Shown one piece after another: positions 1 through 9,154 of a stretch of 35,539 bases of DNA. The notes beneath the pieces are model-generated. The model was given only the letters and a program-made list of their open reading frames with translations. It made no database searches and was not told the DNA's origin. Both the position numbers and the translations under genes were made by a program. The stretch is from the NCBI GenBank assembly GCA_030849075.1, contig JASAOO010003295.1, forward strand, positions 2,087 to 37,625, written 5' to 3'. The stretch is from Zelonia costaricensis. Lineage: Eukaryota > Euglenozoa > Kinetoplastea > Trypanosomatida > Trypanosomatidae. Position 1 is the first letter of the stretch. Each line of letters begins with the position of its first letter.

Positions 1-202
1 GGGGTGAAGAGGGCAGGAAGCCGCCGCTATGCCAGTCTCTTCCAAGATGCCTTGTCTCTGTGCGTGTGAGCGTGTTTGTGATTGTGTTTGTGAGATAACA
101 AAGAGAAGAATCGAAGCGTTCGCGTTGCACGTCCCGGCGGTGGTGCGCTGAGCGACAGGGTCGACGCTCCAGCTGCTGTATACGTCGGTGTGTGCGTGTG
201 AA

Positions 203-243
203 GAGGGTCAGAGAAGAGAAGAAAAGGAGGAGGAAGGGGAGCG
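203..243 (-). promoter_or_regulatory. Pyrimidine tract, candidate trans-splice signal for an off-window gene
   Basis: The plus strand is almost pure purine here, so the minus-strand transcript carries a long C/U tract. The first AG pairs after it on the minus strand fall near 171-176. This is the layout of a spliced-leader acceptor and would serve the next minus-strand gene, whose ATG lies left of the window. Confidence 0.4.
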
Positions 244-294
244 GCACGTACGTGTGTGTGTTGGCGTCTCCTGTGCGCGTTTAGGTGTGTGTGT

Positions 295-309
295 GGGGGG
301 GGGGGGGGG
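295..309. repeat. 15-base G homopolymer
   Basis: An uninterrupted run of 15 G follows a short GT repeat. In minus-strand RNA it is a C run. Its length may be unreliable in the assembly. Confidence 0.85.
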
Positions 310-1337
310 CTGCTTGCGTTTCGCAGAAAAGGGAGCGTCAGACAGCAATACTGTATGACCTCCTCTGGTGGGTGAGGCGGAAAGGGAGGGGAGGGGAAGG
401 CAGCGGACGGGTTGGGAGTGGGTATCGATAGCCAAGGCACGCGTTGAGGGGAGCGGGAGTGGGGATGCGGTGATGGAAGAGAATAAGCTGCAGAGCTGCC
501 GCCCGCGAAATTAAGAGAATCAACCCAGCATGGGTGAGGTCACACAGATGGGTAGAGAGAGCGCGCGGAGGAAGGGGACGGGGGAGGTGAAGGAGTGGAA
601 GCGAAGTCGATGCAGGGGAGGCAATGCCTGACAGAGTGGGAGATGTAGGAGAGCGCTGAAGCGGTGGCAGGTCGACCCGGGTCGCAGCAGTTTGTGCCGA
701 CGGCGACTCAGCCTTCAGCAGAGCCGCGGATCGGGATGGAATGGTGTGTGTGTGTGTGTGGGGGGCCCCACAGCACCGCGGTTGCCGCGCTGAGCAAGCC
801 CACCGACAGAGAGAGAAAGGGAGCGAGCTGGTACCTCGCCGCTTTGCTTTGCAGTGAGACCGGCGCAGCTCTCGCTGCCAACCGGCGCCAACGCTCCCAG
901 GCAGCCCGTCGCACCGGTCTCGCGCGTCCTGGACTCTCTTCTTGTTTGTTTGGCTAAAAATGGGAGAAACGAAGAAAAGAGAAAGAAGTGAAATGCGACA
1001 CTCGCGCATCCGCCGGTGGTGCAGACAGTCATGCGCGCCTCCCCGCTCCGACACACGTGCGTGTGCGCATGAGCGCACGAGGGTGCGAGAGGAGGGGAAG
1101 GGAAGAGAGAGGGCGGAGAAGCAGCCGCGGACGGGGGGGTCTCCAGTCCGAGGCACCTCCACCTACCCCTCCCTCCCTCCGCCTCCACCTCCTTTGACCA
1201 CTCGTTCACACCCCCGCACGAGCTTGTCCGAGCGAGTGCGCACGCTTATCCACGTTGAGCCAATACGCGCGATCCGCGCATGTCGCCATGCAAAGGCCGT
1301 TCCGATGTCGATGCCACAAGCACACCTACGTCCACCT

Positions 1338-1589
1338 TTACGCCTTGGCACCAGCGTTCGTCTTGGCGTGCGAGCGGGCCGTCACGGCGATCTTCTTCAC
1401 CGACGGGTGAATGGAGCGCTCGATCTTGTCCGCCTTCTTCTTGTCGTTCACGACAAGGGTGTAGAGGTAGCGGCTGCAGCGCACCTTGAACTTGGTGGCG
1501 CTCGGGTTGCGCTTCACCTTCACGCACCGCGCATCCTTGCGGGAGCAGATGGCGAGGAACTCCTTCAGCGTCTTGATCTCACGCGGCAT
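1338..1589 (-). CDS. RPL38: 60S ribosomal protein L38 (eL38)
   Basis: The gene encodes an 83-residue protein of the large ribosomal subunit. It aligns over most of its length with eukaryotic eL38: an N-terminal [12 protein letters not shown] block, then [12 protein letters not shown], then the family signature [14 protein letters not shown] at about residues 34-47, and a DKKKADKI segment. The protein is highly basic, as expected. Animal eL38 is about 70 residues, so this one has a C-terminal tail about 13 residues longer, rich in Ala and Lys. The start is the only sensible ATG. An AG dinucleotide directly abuts it, so the mature 5' UTR may be nearly absent. It is the last complete gene of the cluster in the direction of transcription. 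Family assignment is secure. Confidence 0.97.
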   Translation of the reverse strand: MPREIKTLKEFLAICSRKDARCVKVKRNPSATKFKVRCSRYLYTLVVNDKKKADKIERSIHPSVKKIAVTARSHAKTNAGAKA

Positions 1590-1613
1590 CTTGGAAATAC
1601 GAAGGGGGGGGGG
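1590..1613 (-). promoter_or_regulatory. Candidate spliced-leader acceptor of RPL38
   Basis: On the minus strand a C-rich tract (1601-1613) is followed within about 10 bases by AG at 1590-1591, directly against the ATG at 1589. A weaker alternative AG lies at 1616-1617 and would leave a 26-base 5' UTR. Confidence 0.4.
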
Positions 1614-2287
1614 TGCTCGACGGAAGCGACTGGTGCGAGGTTCAATTGTTTACGTGTGTGCACGTGTGTGTGTGTGTGATCCGTGTTCAATGCGGGGAAA
1701 CAAGAGAAGGGGCGGGGGCGAGAGAGAATCGACGAAGAGCAGAGACATGCAAGGTTGCTGCGGTGCGAAGGCTGATGCGCGCGGGCAGGGGCCCTGGTCC
1801 ACCTGCGCTCCTTTTCCCTGCATTGCCGTCTTCAGTGCGCAGCAGACGTCGTGGCAAGGCGGCGACGTGCAGCCGGTGCCACACACACGCATGAGAACCG
1901 CTGCACCGTTCATGTCCGCCCCGTCTCTCCAGGAAGCAGATACAGAATAGTGCGGCCATCAGGACCTGCTCGCAAGTTGGCATTATCGTCTTCTCTTTGG
2001 TTTCGCTTTGATGCAGAACGCACGTTGTGGATCTTTGCAATGCGGCGTGTCGCACACACGCACAAACACACACGCGCGCGTACTCATCACTGGGAGAAGG
2101 AGTGGGGGGAAGCTAAACAAAGGCAGACATGTGGGTGAGCGTCTGGCGCTTGTTGGAACAGCACGCCGTGGTGCATCTCAAGAAGTCAAGCAAGCTGACT
2201 CGATTGCGCGGTGCGTCATCTATTGTGTGTGGAGGGGGGGTCCAAGTCGGAGGGATCGGCTCTGTGTGAACTCTGCGGCGGACAATA
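1614..2287. other. Intergenic region between RPL38 and the ORC1/CDC6-like gene
   Basis: About 670 bases without a gene. It holds a GT/TG repeat at about 1653-1678 and a purine-rich stretch on the plus strand at about 1690-1745, which gives a second possible pyrimidine tract for RPL38. The rest should be 3' UTR of the ORC1/CDC6-like gene. Nothing else is recognised. Confidence 0.6.
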
Positions 2288-4789
2288 TCACCGGACCAGC
2301 TTCCCCAGCTCGCGCAGCACTTCCTCGAAGCGGTTCTCCATCATCGCACCGGCACCGGCCGCCACCCGGTCCTGCTTAATCACCTCGCCGCGCTTCACCA
2401 GCGCCGCCTGCATCGCCGGCAGCGTCCACGTTCCGTTCAGCGAGAAGATAACGTCCGTGCCACGCTGCTGCGGACGCGTCAGCACGCCAAAGTCGGCGAG
2501 GCAGCCCACCTGCATCTGGAGGCCGTCCGCGCGCATGGCGGGAAAGTGCAGCTCCGCCATGAGCCGCGTGTACAGGTGGTGCACCTCGTGCATCTTCAGC
2601 GACAGCGTCGGGGCTGCGCGCTGCGCCGCCGTCAGACCCGCCCCCGCGGCGCGGCTGGAGCCCATGCGGCCGCCGACGCTTGTCGCCGCGTACGTGCGCT
2701 CCTCCTGGCGGCGCAGCGTCAGCACGACGATGCAGCTCAGCACGTAAAGGGTTTGCTCCGGCAGCGTGCCGACGTGCTTGTCGATGTCGCTCTCTACCTG
2801 GTTTGTCTGCAGCACCCGGACCGTCTTGGCCAGCGTCATGACACCCGACCCGGCGGCGGCGGCAGCAGCAGGGGACGGCTGCTGTGGGAGCGGCGTTGGC
2901 GGTGGTGGCGAATGCGGTGCACTTCTTGCCGCCAGCGCAGCAGCCCCGCTGGAGCGGGTGGACGACGCGCCGCTGGCCGGGCCCGCCACGTCCGCCGTGG
3001 CTGCCCCCAGCGACGCAGCGGGGTGTGAGACCGAGGTCGCTGCTGCGCTGGCCTTGGTGAGGCTGAAGGACTGCACCGCCGCCTCCAGCTTTGTCGGCAG
3101 GTCTGGAGTCGCCGTCGCCGTCGTGGCAGCGGCAGCGGCGGCGGTCTTGGCGCGTCGTGCACGCGGTGCGGCCGCAGTCGTGGCGCAGGTCGTCGCGTGC
3201 GGTGCGGCCGCTGCGGCCAGGCGCCTCGCCTCTGTTACCTCCTGCCAGGCCACGGAGACGACGCGGTGGCACATGGCGATCACTTGGCGCACGTCGCCGG
3301 AGAACTCCAAGAGCGCCTTGCGGGCAATGAAGTCGTACAGGCGCGGCTTGATGTCCACGTCAGCGGCCCGCAGGGGGGCGCGTGCAGCGGCGCTCGTCTT
3401 GGCGACTGTCTTGCGCGCTTTGGTGGCTCGGCCGGGCCCGGTGCCTGTGCCGGCGCACCGCTGCTGCTCTTCGCACCGCTGGAGCTCGGCGGTGGTGGCG
3501 CCAGCGCCGATGTCGCGCAGCTGCGCCTCGGTGTAGGGCTGAAACAGGAGCGCCTCCAGCATCATCTGCGGCACATGCACAAACGCCCGCTGGTTCGAGA
3601 TGAAGATGAGGGCGAGCTGGCCCGGGTGCTGGAAACTCAGCTCGGCCAGCTGCGCCAGTGCCTTCGCGCCGCCGCCGCGCGCGTACTCGACCTCGTCGAG
3701 CGCCACGACGTGCAAGGCAGGCGCGGTGGAGGCGGCGCTCCGGCGCGTCGACTGCGCTGTCGACGAGACCGCGGATGCCTCACCAGCGCTGCTGCGGCTG
3801 CGCTGCGTCGCGGACTTGCCGACAGACGCCAGTAGCTGCAGCAGGCCAGACGTCGCGGTGTCGGTGCGGCTGCAGGTTGCCTTGATACTGTCACACACGG
3901 CCTCCACGAGGTGGGCGCCGCTGACGTCGGCGCAGTTCACGTAGTGCGCAAAGAGCTGGCGGGACGAGGTGGCGGCCGATGCGCGCTTGCCATTGCCGCC
4001 CTGGCTGGCACTGGCGAGCACTTCTGGGTAGCGGGTGGCGAAGTAGCCGAGGCTGTACGGGGCGGCGCTCTCGAAGAGCCCCAACGTGCAGCGGTGCCGC
4101 CGCGTGCTGTCATCTGTGAAGGAGGCGGCGTCGTCGCCATCCTCGCGGGCGCGCTTGCTTCGCGTGCGCCCGGCACTGGAGTCATCACTGGAGGCGCTGG
4201 GGCGGCTCGACTCGGGGGACGAGAGGTGCAGGCGGGCCTCGAGCGCCGCTGCGAGGCTGTTACCGCTGGAGGAGCGGGTGCGCAGAGCGGGCGACGACAG
4301 CACCGACGACGCCGGGGTCAGCCCGCACGCGTCCTCGCTTGTGTCCGTCATCGCCTGTCCCGACGCGCGCGGCGTGCACGTCGGCGTGCCGTGATCGACG
4401 CTCCCCGCATCCGTCGCCGTCGCCTGCCAGCCGCGCTCTGCCAGCGTGCTCTGCTTCACGAGACTGCGCGACGTGGCATCGCACGGCAGCACGCGCGCTG
4501 ACATTGCCCGCAGCGCGCGCTTCACCGTCGATGTCTTGCCGCACCCGCACCCGCCGCACACGAAGAGCGACGTGTTCGCTTCGTGCGCCCAGCGCCGGGC
4601 TACAAAGGCGACCACCAGCTCGTACTCGTTCTCACGGCCGGCGTGCGGGGCCTCCTCTAGCAACGTCTCTGCCCGGTGAACGGCGCCGGCGTTGGCAGCC
4701 GTCCTCGCCGAGGCCGCGGGATGACTGCGCGGGGTGCGGCACCGTACAGGAGATGCGGCGGCATCCACGGTGGACGCGCCGCGTGGCAT
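2288..4789 (-). CDS. ORC1/CDC6-family AAA+ ATPase (origin recognition)
   Basis: Predicted 833-residue nuclear replication-initiator ATPase. Residues about 51-75 (GRENEYELV and following) match the segment that precedes Walker A in ORC1/CDC6. Walker A is GGCGCGKT at 79-86. Walker B is VVALDEVEY near 360-368, sensor 1 is FISNQ near 395-399, followed by LLFQPYTEAQLRDI typical of ORC1/CDC6, and sensor 2 is SGDVR near 496-500. A winged-helix-like region occupies about 730-833. All ATPase motifs look intact. Two long low-complexity insertions interrupt the fold, about residues 100-278 (with a basic TRSKRARED patch, a possible nuclear signal) and about 520-680. The start was chosen as the first in-frame ATG after a clear pyrimidine-tract AG; the frame runs to 4894 only through a TTG. 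Kinetoplastids have several diverged ORC1/CDC6-like proteins (ORC1/CDC6, ORC1B, ORC4); the size argues against the short ORC1/CDC6 and I favour ORC1B or ORC4 without being able to choose. Confidence 0.85.
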   Translation of the reverse strand: MPRGASTVDAAASPVRCRTPRSHPAASARTAANAGAVHRAETLLEEAPHAGRENEYELVVAFVARRWAHEANTSLFVCGGCGCGKTSTVKRALRAMSARVLPCDATSRSLVKQSTLAERGWQATATDAGSVDHGTPTCTPRASGQAMTDTSEDACGLTPASSVLSSPALRTRSSSGNSLAAALEARLHLSSPESSRPSASSDDSSAGRTRSKRAREDGDDAASFTDDSTRRHRCTLGLFESAAPYSLGYFATRYPEVLASASQGGNGKRASAATSSRQLFAHYVNCADVSGAHLVEAVCDSIKATCSRTDTATSGLLQLLASVGKSATQRSRSSAGEASAVSSTAQSTRRSAASTAPALHVVALDEVEYARGGGAKALAQLAELSFQHPGQLALIFISNQRAFVHVPQMMLEALLFQPYTEAQLRDIGAGATTAELQRCEEQQRCAGTGTGPGRATKARKTVAKTSAAARAPLRAADVDIKPRLYDFIARKALLEFSGDVRQVIAMCHRVVSVAWQEVTEARRLAAAAAPHATTCATTAAAPRARRAKTAAAAAATTATATPDLPTKLEAAVQSFSLTKASAAATSVSHPAASLGAATADVAGPASGASSTRSSGAAALAARSAPHSPPPPTPLPQQPSPAAAAAAGSGVMTLAKTVRVLQTNQVESDIDKHVGTLPEQTLYVLSCIVVLTLRRQEERTYAATSVGGRMGSSRAAGAGLTAAQRAAPTLSLKMHEVHHLYTRLMAELHFPAMRADGLQMQVGCLADFGVLTRPQQRGTDVIFSLNGTWTLPAMQAALVKRGEVIKQDRVAAGAGAMMENRFEEVLRELGKLVR

Positions 4790-4800
4790 TGCGTGCGCTA

Positions 4801-4838
4801 CTGAGACGGGAAGGGAAGGTGAAGGAAGTCGAACGCCA
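4801..4838 (-). promoter_or_regulatory. Candidate spliced-leader acceptor of the ORC1/CDC6-like gene
   Basis: On the minus strand a pyrimidine tract spanning about 4807-4838 ends in CTCAG, with the AG at 4801-4802. That would leave an 11-base 5' UTR before the ATG at 4789. The signal decides the start codon, since any start further upstream would be removed by splicing. Confidence 0.65.
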
Positions 4839-4920
4839 CGAGAGCGCCTGCCCTGCAGAGCAGAAATGAATTGGGGATGTGCCGCTGGCCACAACCTCGC
4901 GCTGCGGGCGTGTTGGGGGT

Positions 4921-4945
4921 GCTGCTGCTGCTGCTGCTGCTGCTG
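4921..4945. repeat. (GCT)8 trinucleotide repeat, non-coding
   Basis: Eight uninterrupted GCT units, CAG-type on the minus strand. They lie upstream of the predicted splice acceptor of the ORC1/CDC6-like gene and so probably outside its mature mRNA. Confidence 0.9.
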
Positions 4946-6110
4946 TAGGTGTTGGTGCGTCTACAGGACAGAAGAGGCTCCGCCTCCTCCAAAACAAAGA
5001 AGAAAGAACGGAGTTGTATGAGGAGGTGTATGGGAAATGGTGTGCGTGTGTGCGGATCTATGTGTTGCCGGATGCAGTCGGGCACTCGGACTGCTGACTG
5101 GAGCGACGCCAAAAACACAAAATCAAAGAAGGGCACGAGGCGATTTGCCGGAATTCGCTGATCGAGCGGAAGCGGGAACGGCTCTTTCTGCGCGCACACG
5201 CACGCACGCACTGGAGCACGAATGCTTGCTTCGCGCTTGTGTGTCTACCGTGTTGCCACTGAACAAAGTGCCGCGATCAGGAACAGAGTACCGGAGTGGG
5301 TATGGGTGACAGAAGAAAGCGTGGTGCGCTGCGTTGATGCGTCACGGCGGGCAGTACGGCTGTGCAACCAGTGCGCTCCGTAAACCGGTCTATCCAAAGG
5401 ACTGTATGAAGAAGCGAGAGGCGATAAGACCAGCGGGAAAGTGTGCGTGTGTGTATGAGTGTGACTGCGTGTGTATGAGTGTGCGTGGGTGTATGTCCTG
5501 TGACTGTGCGGAGCGGGGTGGGGTGTAGGAAGGGGAAAAAGCGACTCGGGTGGTCGGCGCCGTGTACGCCACTGTGCACCGCCGCGCGTGTACTGCCCTT
5601 GCCTCGTGCTTGCCTGTCTGGTGTGGTGCGCGACAGACACAGGAGAGAGGGGAGGGAGGGGAGAGTGGGTGTGGGAACGTCAACCGAGACCGGAGCACAT
5701 TGTGGCCGACGTCATGAGCACATACACACACACACATACACACACGTGAATAGCTTTTGTGCAGTACTCGCGCATGGGCAGACCGGGCTTGCAGAAGATC
5801 AGGTGCGCCTCGCTCGGCAAAGCCACTGTGTGTGGTGGTCGAAATTCTTCGCCCCGTCGCGGCACGACAGCGCGCGTGCCTCGGTGGTCCAATCAACCGA
5901 CTTGCAACACACAAACAGAGGGCACGTCAGTTTGCAGTGTCTGCGTAACGCGCGACAGTGCGTGTGTGTCTTTTCGTGTTCTCCTGCACCTTCTGCATCG
6001 GGTCATGTGGCGGTTGCGTTGTGTATCTCTAGCTGCGGCTGTGCACTGCTACGACACCGCTGAGGAGGGTGGGTGGGTGGGAGGAGTGGGCAGCGGACGA
6101 AGGACCACGT

Positions 6111-6136
6111 ACACACACACACACACACACGCACAC
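6111..6136. repeat. (AC)n dinucleotide repeat
   Basis: Ten perfect AC units at 6111-6130, followed by an imperfect continuation to about 6136. It lies in the presumed YIP1 3' UTR, where the transcript carries GU repeats. Confidence 0.9.
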
Positions 6137-6538
6137 ATAGTCGAAAAGAGGACACAGAGAGGGCAGCTTTCAAGCGAGTTTGAAGAAAGGTGCGATCGGT
6201 GTATAGGGCAGCCGATCACGGTGAGCCCACGGATGGCATACCCCTGAACCCCCTCCCCTCCGTCTTCCGCTCCCCGCCATGGCCATTGCTTTACGCTCCC
6301 ACCCGCGCGCACTCGGCCGCTGTTCGCGCTTCGCAGAGCCACGGGTACGCACCCTGCGCACTGTACCGGTGCTTTGCACGTCTTCTGAGCTGAAATCGGA
6401 ACACATGGCCGGACCGACGACACTCCCCACCCCTCCATCCGTCCATCCACCAGTGCCACAGCATCGACACACCCGGCACGCGCGCGTCCACGCGCCACGC
6501 GGCGTCTCTTCTCCCCTCCTTTTTCCGCCGTCTCACAT

Positions 6539-8116
6539 CTAGAACACCGTCACGGCGTCGAAGGCGGCGTAGAAGAGGAACATCGGATACAGGACGAGGT
6601 ACCGCTGCTCCTCCATGCCGAGCCCCTTCGCCACCAGCGCGGTGCCGCACCACGCCGACCACACGATCATCAGCAGCGTCAGGGGCAGTACGCCGCGCCG
6701 AGTCACAAGCCAGCTGCCACCCGTGCGCACGAGCGCAAGCAGCACGGTTGGTAGCAACCCGTACCCGACGGTGCTCACGACAAACTGCAGCGGCGCACTG
6801 CCGCGTGGCTGCATGAGGGAGAGCAGCACCTTGAAGAAGGCGACGCCGACGACGAAGAGGCCGTAGATGGCGCTGAACTGAATCTTGCCGCGCAGCGAGA
6901 GCAGGAGGGCGAGGGAGAAGGCGAAGAGAATGGGGCCAGCAAGGTCCGTGTCCTTGGCCGCATCGACGCTCATCGTCTTGAAGGGGTTCAGCACGGCGCG
7001 TGCCTTGTCCAGAATGTGCCGCGGAAAGACGCCGAGCTCCTCCAGCAGCGGCAGGTCGTCGGCAGGGTTGCCAAAGCGCACCTGGTGCGGGGGCCGCTCC
7101 CCCACCGGCGCGCGGGCACCCATGCCAGCCCCGCCAACGCCGAGCCCACCGTCCGCGCCCTGCTCGTCCAGCGTGGGCATGATCTGTGCCATCAGCCGGC
7201 TCAGCAACCCGCCCGCGGCACCGCCACCACCGCCGCCGCTGCCACCTGCGCCGAGTCCACCGGGGCCAGCCGCGCTCCCGGGCAAGGCGGGCATGCGCGG
7301 CCCGCTGAAGTGCACCGGGCTGCCTGCGTACGCGCCGGGGCTGTTGCGCGTGACGAAGGAAATCTCCGGCGGCGTCGCCCCACTCGGCTCCGTCCGCTGC
7401 GGGCTGCCGGAGGGGATGGGCACGACGTACGGCTGCTGCGGCTGGTGCTGGTGCGGGCCGCGCCGGTTGGGCACGGCGCTTAGCGGCGACGACTGCGCGA
7501 AGGGGGCGGAAGGGGGGAACGTCTGCGGCGCGGACCCCATGGCGGAGTTGCTGCTGAGCGTGCTGTTCGCGTTGGACCCGGCGAGGCCCTCGCTGGAGGG
7601 CTGGAAGATGCCCGGACCACCCCGCGGCGGTAGGGGCAGTTGGGGGGACTGGCGCCCGCTGAAGCTGCGACCGCGCGGCCCGATGCCCGGCGAGACCTCG
7701 AGCGAGCTCGTGCCGGGGCGACCCTGCCCCACCACCACCTCCTGGTGCTGCGGCTGGGGCGGTTGGGCCGACGGACCGGCCCCAGAGAAGCCACCGCCCA
7801 TGTACAGCGCGTTGGAGGCGGAGCTGCCAGCATCGCTGTTGTAGCCGCTGTTGAGCTCCATGCTGTTGCCGCGGCCGTGGAAGTAGCCGTAGGAGCCCTG
7901 GAAGGGCGCCGCGCCGCCAGTGCCGGCGTGTTGATTAGAGCGCCGCACGAGGCCGGTGGCGCCCGTCATCGGCGCGGGGGTCGGCGAGGGCAGGCGCGCG
8001 CCGCCGAAGTACGTGCCGCCGCCGGCGCTGGCATCACTAGTCTGTGCGGCGTTAAAGTCGGTGGGGTAGGTGTAGCCCTCGTACTGCCGGTGGGGCGGCG
8101 GGGGTGGCTGTGCCAT
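6539..8116 (-). CDS. YIP1: YIP1-family Golgi membrane protein (YIPF5/Yip1-like)
   Basis: Predicted 525-residue multi-pass membrane protein of the YIP1 family, which acts with Rab GTPases in ER-to-Golgi traffic. The diagnostic region begins near residue 353: LPLLEELGVFP, then NPFK, then DTDLAGPILF near 388-398. These match the YIPF5/Yip1 signatures. About five hydrophobic segments follow, near 395-408, 415-435, 445-463, 475-497 and 506-525, with the last ending at the C-terminus. The first 350 residues are Pro/Gly/Ser/Gln-rich with no recognisable domain; the family normally has a cytosolic N-terminus of only about 100 residues. The start is the first in-frame ATG; the frame continues to 8185 only through a GTG. 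A short upstream open frame may precede it. Confidence 0.92.
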   Translation of the reverse strand: MAQPPPPPHRQYEGYTYPTDFNAAQTSDASAGGGTYFGGARLPSPTPAPMTGATGLVRRSNQHAGTGGAAPFQGSYGYFHGRGNSMELNSGYNSDAGSSASNALYMGGGFSGAGPSAQPPQPQHQEVVVGQGRPGTSSLEVSPGIGPRGRSFSGRQSPQLPLPPRGGPGIFQPSSEGLAGSNANSTLSSNSAMGSAPQTFPPSAPFAQSSPLSAVPNRRGPHQHQPQQPYVVPIPSGSPQRTEPSGATPPEISFVTRNSPGAYAGSPVHFSGPRMPALPGSAAGPGGLGAGGSGGGGGGAAGGLLSRLMAQIMPTLDEQGADGGLGVGGAGMGARAPVGERPPHQVRFGNPADDLPLLEELGVFPRHILDKARAVLNPFKTMSVDAAKDTDLAGPILFAFSLALLLSLRGKIQFSAIYGLFVVGVAFFKVLLSLMQPRGSAPLQFVVSTVGYGLLPTVLLALVRTGGSWLVTRRGVLPLTLLMIVWSAWCGTALVAKGLGMEEQRYLVLYPMFLFYAAFDAVTVF

Positions 8117-8120
8117 GTTG

Positions 8121-8340
8121 CTAGGGGGTGCGTGCTCGTGACCGTTCGTGTATGTGCGATGGTGTGTGCCTGTGTATTCAACCACTCACCATAGAGGAGA
8201 GCTGCGAGACTGCCTGGCTGCTGCGCAACGCACACGCCCCGGTCCGCACGTGAGAGGAAGAGTGCGATAGCGGTGAACAGAGCCGACGACTATGGGGGCA
8301 CGGCGGAGACGCAGAGAGAAAGAGAGAGAGGAAGAAAGAC
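8121..8340 (-). promoter_or_regulatory. Candidate spliced-leader acceptors and 4-codon uORF of the YIP1 gene
   Basis: The acceptor is ambiguous. A weak site (AG at 8121-8122 after a short C run) would leave a 4-base 5' UTR. A stronger pyrimidine tract (about 8308-8340) has its next AG at 8289-8290, giving a leader of about 170 bases. That longer leader would contain an out-of-frame ATG at 8192 followed by GTG AGT GGT TGA, a four-codon upstream open frame. Confidence 0.4.
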
Positions 8341-9154
8341 GCCGCACCGTGGAGGCGCTGAGGAGGTGATGGTGTACGTGCTGCGGGACCGAAAAATAAT
8401 GGAAGCGGAGGATGACAGCGGTGTGTTGCAACTTCGAGAAGGGGAAGGGGCAGCGGGAGGGGTGGAGGGAGACGTGCAGGGCGGGCTCAAAAGACGCCGT
8501 GGCACTCGGGCTACACGGCCGAGTGGGGGCGCTTCGTCGAGACAGACAGCGAGCGAGCGCGCGAGGCAGACAGCAGAGACCACACAACGCCGATGAAAAC
8601 TCGATCCTTAACTGCACCCTACGTCGACACGGCGGAGGCGCGACCACAAGCAAGAGGTAGGCCCAGCTTCAGGTCACCATACGTTTCCTTGGTGCCCCCC
8701 CCCTGGTGGGAGCTCGCACAAATGGACAAAGCCAACGCGCCGGTGTGGACGCCGCCCCACAACTCCACCCCAGGAGGTCGGAGTGGGACGTGAGAGGGAA
8801 GGGGAGGGGGGTTTGCGGGGTAGCGCAGCAGCCGTGGGCGGTGGACTCCATCGACTGCAAGGCCGTTTTAGCAGCAACCCATCAAGAAGGGAAGGACTGT
8901 TGCCGGCTCAGACGCCTGTGTGTCGGCTCTCCGCGGCGAAGGGGTGAAAGAAGGAGGCGGGAGGGGAGAGGACTCCAGTGAAACACTCCGTCTCGCGGCG
9001 TGGCAGACGTGCCCACGCCGTCAGCGGCACGGTGTCATGACGTCACCTCCAGTGGGAGTGTTGGCCGCATGGTGAAGAAGGGGGGGGGCACGTCGACGCG
9101 GATGTCCAGAGGGCAGGCAGGCAGCGGCGCCGCTGCACGTCGGCGCGATGCCGC
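8193..9154. other. Intergenic region between YIP1 and the 127-residue gene
   Basis: About 960 bases without a gene. Beyond the YIP1 leader signals it holds purine-rich stretches on the plus strand (about 8440-8480 and 8935-8975) and short G runs. It should contain the 3' UTR of the 127-residue gene. Confidence 0.6.

Larger units (their letters stand above)
1..1337. other. Intergenic region downstream of RPL38
   Basis: No convincing gene is seen. Open frames here are low-complexity Pro/His/Thr strings produced by GT and purine repeats. The stretch should hold the RPL38 3' UTR and the 5' flank of a further minus-strand gene outside the window. No minus-strand ATG occurs in roughly the first 190 bases, so that gene must start to the left of the window. 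A 15-base G run and a long purine tract are listed separately. Confidence 0.7.
4839..6538. other. Intergenic region between the ORC1/CDC6-like and YIP1-family genes
   Basis: About 1.7 kb that should mostly be YIP1 3' UTR. It holds a (GCT)8 repeat at 4921-4945, GT-rich stretches around 5446-5490, a CA repeat at about 5725-5742 and an (AC)10 tract at 6111-6130. Open frames in it translate to Thr/His/Cys/Val repeats from these microsatellites, and I see no gene. A purine tract at about 5640-5665 is a further possible processing signal. Confidence 0.6.

Noticed and set aside
338..1162. Minus-strand frame of 274 residues downstream of RPL38
   Set aside because: It is composed of Pro/Leu/Ser/Arg and His-Thr repeats derived from purine tracts and GT repeats. 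No conserved-looking segment is present.
4790..4894. N-terminal extension of the ORC1/CDC6-like protein
   Set aside because: The frame is open, but the extension begins with TTG, and a strong pyrimidine tract and AG lie between it and the first ATG at 4789.
8117..8185. N-terminal extension of the YIP1-family protein
   Set aside because: It begins with GTG, which is not a normal eukaryotic start; the first in-frame ATG is at 8116.
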